This document shows positions 59,880 through 64,000 of a DNA stretch of 64,000 nucleotides, one piece after another. The DNA is from Echinometra lucunter (lineage: Eukaryota > Echinodermata > Echinoidea > Camarodonta > Echinometridae): contig CM057162.1 in NCBI GenBank assembly GCA_029962745.1, positions 21,541,932 to 21,605,931 of the forward strand, read 5' to 3'. The number at the start of each line of letters is the position of its first letter. The first letter of the stretch is position 1. The notes beneath the pieces are model-generated. The model saw only the letters and a list, made by a program, of their open reading frames with translations. It had not been told where the DNA came from and made no database searches. The position numbers were made by a program, and so were the translations under genes.

Positions 59880-60138
59880 TCATTCCCGCTTCTGTGTTTC
59901 TTCCGCTCCATGCATTCCTCCTCCTCCCTTCTCCATCTCCTGTCTCTCTAATAGTCTCTCTAATAGCAGACATGTGACTTAAGGGTAAGTGGAAGCAATT
60001 AGTTTTAGGGATGGAACCTGCCTCGGACGGGGCTAAGAAGATCGCCCCCTGCGGTGAAGGGCATTCATAGAATGCAGCCATTTTGTTTCATCCATCTCTT
60101 GTCGAGATCAGCTGTGCATGAAATCATAATCAGTTTTT

Positions 60139-60503
60139 ATGGTGGCCCTGAAGTACGCTCGACAACAGGTCATGTGCGACGTGAATTTCGCATCCCAGGT
60201 CCTGAACTTCGCATCCCAGGTCATGTAATTCATGACCCGTGGCGCAAACTCTGCATCCAAAGTCGTGAAATTCACGACCCGCGGTGCGAAATTCAGGACT
60301 GGGATGCAAAGTTCGCGCCACGGGTCCTGAATTTCGCACCGCGGGTCGTGAATTTCACGACTTGGGATGCAGTTTGCGTCACGGGTCATGAATTTCGCAT
60401 CGCGGGTCGTGAATTTCACGACTTGGGATGCAAAGTTCAGGACCTGGGATGCGAAATTCACGTCGCACATGACCTGTTGTCGAGCGTACTTCAGGGCCAC
60501 CAT
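60139..60503. mobile_element. 365-bp foldback element with internal palindromic modules
   Basis: The outer ~75 bases are perfect or nearly perfect inverted repeats (ATGGTGGCCCTGAAGTACGC at the left end and its complement at the right). The inside is made of repeated modules such as GTCGTGAAATTCACGAC, each a small palindrome, alternating with CGCATCC / GGATGC. AGTTTTT flanks both sides (60132-60138, 60504-60510), a likely target-site duplication. GC-rich compared with its surroundings. Confidence 0.8.
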
Positions 60504-60624
60504 AGTTTTTGGCCCGCGTGGTTAAGACTGCAAGTGTTCTTCGGGGAAAGCTTGTAAGTATGAATTTTAGAATTCAAAAGCAAATTCAACCCACCATACG
60601 GGATACTAAATTATAGGATCTGAA

Positions 60625-60893
60625 CACTGTGGTGTGGTGGTCAAGATTGTTGCCTCTTGTACGAGAGGTTCTCGGTTCGATCCTCGCCCGGTGCTTTCAT
60701 CCTTGATGGGACAAGGTATTTTGCAGGCATGTGTCCCTCTCGACCCAGGAGTTTTAAATGGGTACCTGGCATTGGTGGGGTAAAAATAATTGCAGGGCCT
60801 GCAGGGAGAGCAGTAGTATAATGGTGTGTCTACTCTGAGTAGATAAAACCCAGTTATTTTGTTGTTTTCAGTTTTATCATTATTATTATTGAT
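60625..60893 (+). mobile_element. tRNA-derived SINE
   Basis: A-box-like GTGGTGTGGTGGTCAAG, B-box GGTTCGATCCT at about 60676, then GACCCAGGAGTTTTAAATGGG and TACCTGG (the core shared with the SINE at 12401-12770), ending in an ATTATTATT tail at 60880-60893. Confidence 0.65.
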
Positions 60894-62484
60894 AGAAGTG
60901 GATTCAGTTGAAAATGTCCCGATAAAACAATTTACGGTTTACTTGGGTTTACATCGTGTTCATAAGCAAGTGAATTATCAATTAGTTCTGATTATCATGA
61001 TGCCTAATTCATTTAGTTTTTGTATATCCTAATCCCTGACGGTATACACAGCAAAAAGAACCGAGATGGGACATGGAATTAACTAGTGAATAGCTCTTAC
61101 TAGTAATATTTATCACATGCATAAGTTGTCAAGAAAATATAAGTGAAGAAAAGCATTTTCTATCATGTAAAGTTTCAGACCGGCCCAAAATCAATAGCCG
61201 AATCAATTTGCCATTTGGACTGAATGAGTGATTGAAATGACAACACTGCTCTCATGTTAAAGGGCTACGCTTCTTTATTTCTCCTTTTAAGCCAAGATTA
61301 CAGTCAGTATAACATTTCTGGTCGCCAACAGCCTATAAACTTACTTCCTAACTAAAGCTGTTACAGAAGATTATGCAATATAGTCTGCTTTATTTAAACG
61401 CCCCACCAACTAGATATACCCCCTCCATTTCCTTTAACATCATTGACTTCATTGTAGAAAAGTGCTTTGATGTTGAATTATTGTGAACTACACTTGGCAT
61501 GAAACCCTTCCAAATTCAGTAACAAAACACATGTTAAAAGCATGATAACTATAATACTTCGTATTACAACTTTTCGAGATGGGTAGAATCTGTGTCACTC
61601 TCCCCCCGCCCAACCTTTACCTGCAAGAACTTATGAGCATCCAAACTGAAAGAAAAGTGCATAATTGTATCTGTAAACGCATTGATCCAGTAAGGGGTTT
61701 CAGATGAAGCCAGAAAATTGGCCCCTTCCATGACAGTTTAGTTTTGGTTAAAGTATTGCAGTAAATGTCCTCCTACGGAGGGCATACTGTGTACGATCAA
61801 ATCTAATGGGTAAGTGATATCAGAACGCCCTCTCCATATGACCGTGGATGCTTATTTGCCGTTGGAGGCACCTGAAAAGAAGAACAAGGAAAAAAGAAGA
61901 ACGAATGATTATTCTATCAGAGAGGGGCAGCAAAGGAAAATGCAAGGGAGAAGCAGCAGGAGGAGTGGGAAATTTGAAAAAAATGATGATGATGATGATG
62001 ATAATGATAATAACGATAACATTAATGATAATAAAGATAATTAAAAGGAGAAAAAACAGCAGAAGGGGAAGAAGGAAAAAAAAAGAAAAAAATTGCAGGG
62101 TAGTACGGGAGAGACGTATAAGAATGAAAAAGGAGTAAATGTTTTAGGAATCTGATCGAAATATTGAGGACACACTATTAAAACGCACAGGACCATGGGA
62201 GCATTGGGATAACGTATTTGCAATGAAATATATTCCAGTATGGCGAACAGAGATTGAAAGAAGAGGAATTATTCCCTGAGCCAACTACTCCAAAGGCAGT
62301 CAATCCTTCTCCGTGATATTTATGCTTACTTGGGGAAAATATAGAGTGAGTCTGATTCAAAAAAAAAATCTTTTCTGAGAGAGAGAAAAATAAAGTTTCT
62401 TACCGAAGCAGTAAAAGATGGCTCCAGATCGCTTGAAACACCAGCATTCTTGGGTTGATCCATGAACAGGATGACACACTGGAA

Positions 62485-62491
62485 GATAAAA

Positions 62492-62526
<35 letters not shown>
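62485..62526 (+). repeat. (TAAA)n microsatellite
   Basis: About ten uninterrupted TAAA units. Confidence 0.95.
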
Positions 62527-62914
62527 GAAATAAATAAAGGAGGAAAATCATTACCTAAACCAAATGGCTTCCGAAACCATAGAAATTGGGTTGCCTCTGT
62601 ACAAAGCCCAAGGAAAATTTGAAAATGTAGAAACCAACAGGAATAATATTGACAGCCCATAATCATGATAATGTTACCGTATTGACAAAGACACTACCCT
62701 ACTATAAACTATAAACTGCTAGCAATAGGTATGATGTGATGGTGGTGATGATGATGATAAAATCTTAAAATCAATAATAGAGTTAATAGATTATATTTAT
62801 AATGATAAAAACTTAATATTCATTGCATAAATATTATTAAATTTATTAAGATAGAGTTTATTACTTGGAATCATGAACCAGGAGACTAATCATATTGAAC
62901 TATTTATGTGAAGA

Positions 62915-63495
62915 GCTCATTTCCAAAAGGCGCTAAATCAATTTTTACCGAAACCAAGGTATTGGTAGAACGGATGATTCTTCCATATGCGCTTGAGGAT
63001 TACTCAACTGAATATATAAAAAATAAATCAGAAAAGTAGAAAAATGGGTAAAGAATTACGTTTATTTCCAAACAGGCGCTAAATCCGCTTTAAAAAAATA
63101 AAGGATTTTTATTTAAACTGTTTTCCTTCTTCGAAACCTCATAAATTTTGACAGTTGCAGGTACCAACATTAGTCATCAAACAAATTAGAATGATAATAA
63201 TCCTGCATGTCCTGCATGATTGGTACTTTTTCTAGAGTAAATATAATTCTCATTTGTACGGATTTAGCACCTTTTGGAAATAATTTCTTTTCGCAACATG
63301 TATAAACTACAAAGAATTATTTTAAAAAATACTGCTCATGCGGATTTGTTCATTCTATTCTTTTTAGATATCTTATGGTAGTACTTCTAACTGTAGAAAA
63401 AATATCTTTCGAAGAAGGAAAATGAATTAAATAAAAATCCCCGATTTACTCGAAATCAGTCAAAGTGGAATTAGCGCCTTTTGGAAATAAACTCT
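62915..63495. repeat. Inverted-repeat cluster with TTTCCAAAAGGCGCTAAAT ends
   Basis: The motif TTTCCAAA[A/CA]GGCGCTAAAT occurs forward near 62919 and 63064 and inverted near 63263 and 63472. The inner pair extends into longer arms (63057-63137 against 63409-63495) sharing GGATTTTTATTTAA and TTCCTTCTTCGAA. It looks like one foldback element of ~440 bp with a second, partial copy overlapping it. Confidence 0.6.
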
Positions 63496-64000
63496 TCAAA
63501 TAGTTCATTTTCAAATGCGTAATAAAAAAAACCCTACAATTTTTTTTTTTATTACTAGTTGCATTTTTTTTCAAAGATAAGGAACCTTCCAGCAGTAATT
63601 CTCCTTATTACCTTTGTATACAACGTACTTGCAATCCATAACTGTCATGTTTATCATTCGTAATGAAGCGTTTTAATTAATATGACAAGTCTCGTTAAAA
63701 GATCTACATCATTATAAGCATTAAGCATACGTTAATTGCCTAGTGCTAAAAACCAAGTGAGATGCAAGAGTAGGTATTGGTGATGACTGTGCATTCTGAC
63801 AAAAGGAAACAAGTGACATCTTCATGAAAACTTTTTAGAAATAAATGTGGCGTATTTGAGACATATGCTTCACACAACTAATGTAGCAATGATTCTCAAA
63901 TTTCATCCATTCCTGATATATTTTGGTGGCAAAAAGAAGCAAGTCGGGGCAAACAACTTTATTTCCAATCACAACCTTCCTTGTTGTAAGGTATGGTCAA

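Larger units (their letters stand above)
55942..64000. other. Region downstream of Barx, no convincing gene
   Basis: Besides the listed MITEs, hairpins and SINE it holds purine-rich tracts (57500-57570, 61880-62110), a (TTTG)n block (58380-58530) and a C-run/A-run (58958-58999). Open frames up to about 130 codons coincide with repeats or palindromes and show no known domain. 56100-57300 and 60900-61800 contain nothing else I can support. Confidence 0.55.

Noticed and set aside
60108..60503. Open frames of ~130-167 codons on both strands
   Set aside because: They lie on the 365-bp palindrome and reflect its symmetric modules.

Overview
The window is animal nuclear DNA. It has spliced genes with GT-AG introns, an intronless multi-copy GPCR family, a BARX-class homeobox gene, a secreted C-type lectin, and many transposons (Penelope-like, CR1/L2-like LINEs, tRNA-derived SINEs, hAT- and piggyBac-like MITEs). 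It is AT-rich and dense in microsatellites and poly-G/poly-C tracts. A marine invertebrate deuterostome, most likely an echinoderm such as a sea urchin, fits best. That assignment is inferred from gene content, because no diagnostic marker is present.

Layout: (1) 1001-10732 holds a five-exon plus-strand gene that I assembled from splice sites and reading phase: signal peptide, two C-type lectin domains, a Ser/Thr-rich linker and a C-terminal PAN/Apple-like domain (377 aa). All four introns are phase 1. Its introns carry a 1.04-kb palindrome built from two opposed Penelope-like endonuclease fragments, a 5'-truncated LINE, hAT remnants and a tRNA-like sequence. (2) 10733-16292 is intergenic, with a SINE, a 75-bp tandem duplication, a GA-rich minisatellite and one weak orphan-exon candidate. 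(3) 16293-16792 is a 500-N assembly gap. (4) 16793 to about 36510 is a head-to-tail array of five near-identical units of about 3.3 kb. Each unit carries one intact, intronless rhodopsin-class GPCR gene and the same old MITE. The last unit is split by a 3,064-bp hAT-like element with an exact 8-bp target-site duplication. (5) 36511-41401 is intergenic and repeat-rich. (6) 41402-55941 is a four-exon Barx gene (423 aa) with the homeobox split over two exons and a 10.9-kb first intron full of mobile DNA. (7) 55942-64000 is downstream DNA with no convincing gene but several striking palindromic elements (55974-56088, 59694-59879, 60139-60503, 62915-63495) and another SINE.

The three gene groups do not form an operon-like system. 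The lectin is probably a secreted recognition protein, the GPCR array looks like a recently expanded chemoreceptor-type family, and Barx is a developmental transcription factor. The most interesting material is the GPCR array (copies differ mainly around extracellular loop 1, lack the usual TM3-EL2 disulfide, and look mosaic) and the set of foldback elements.
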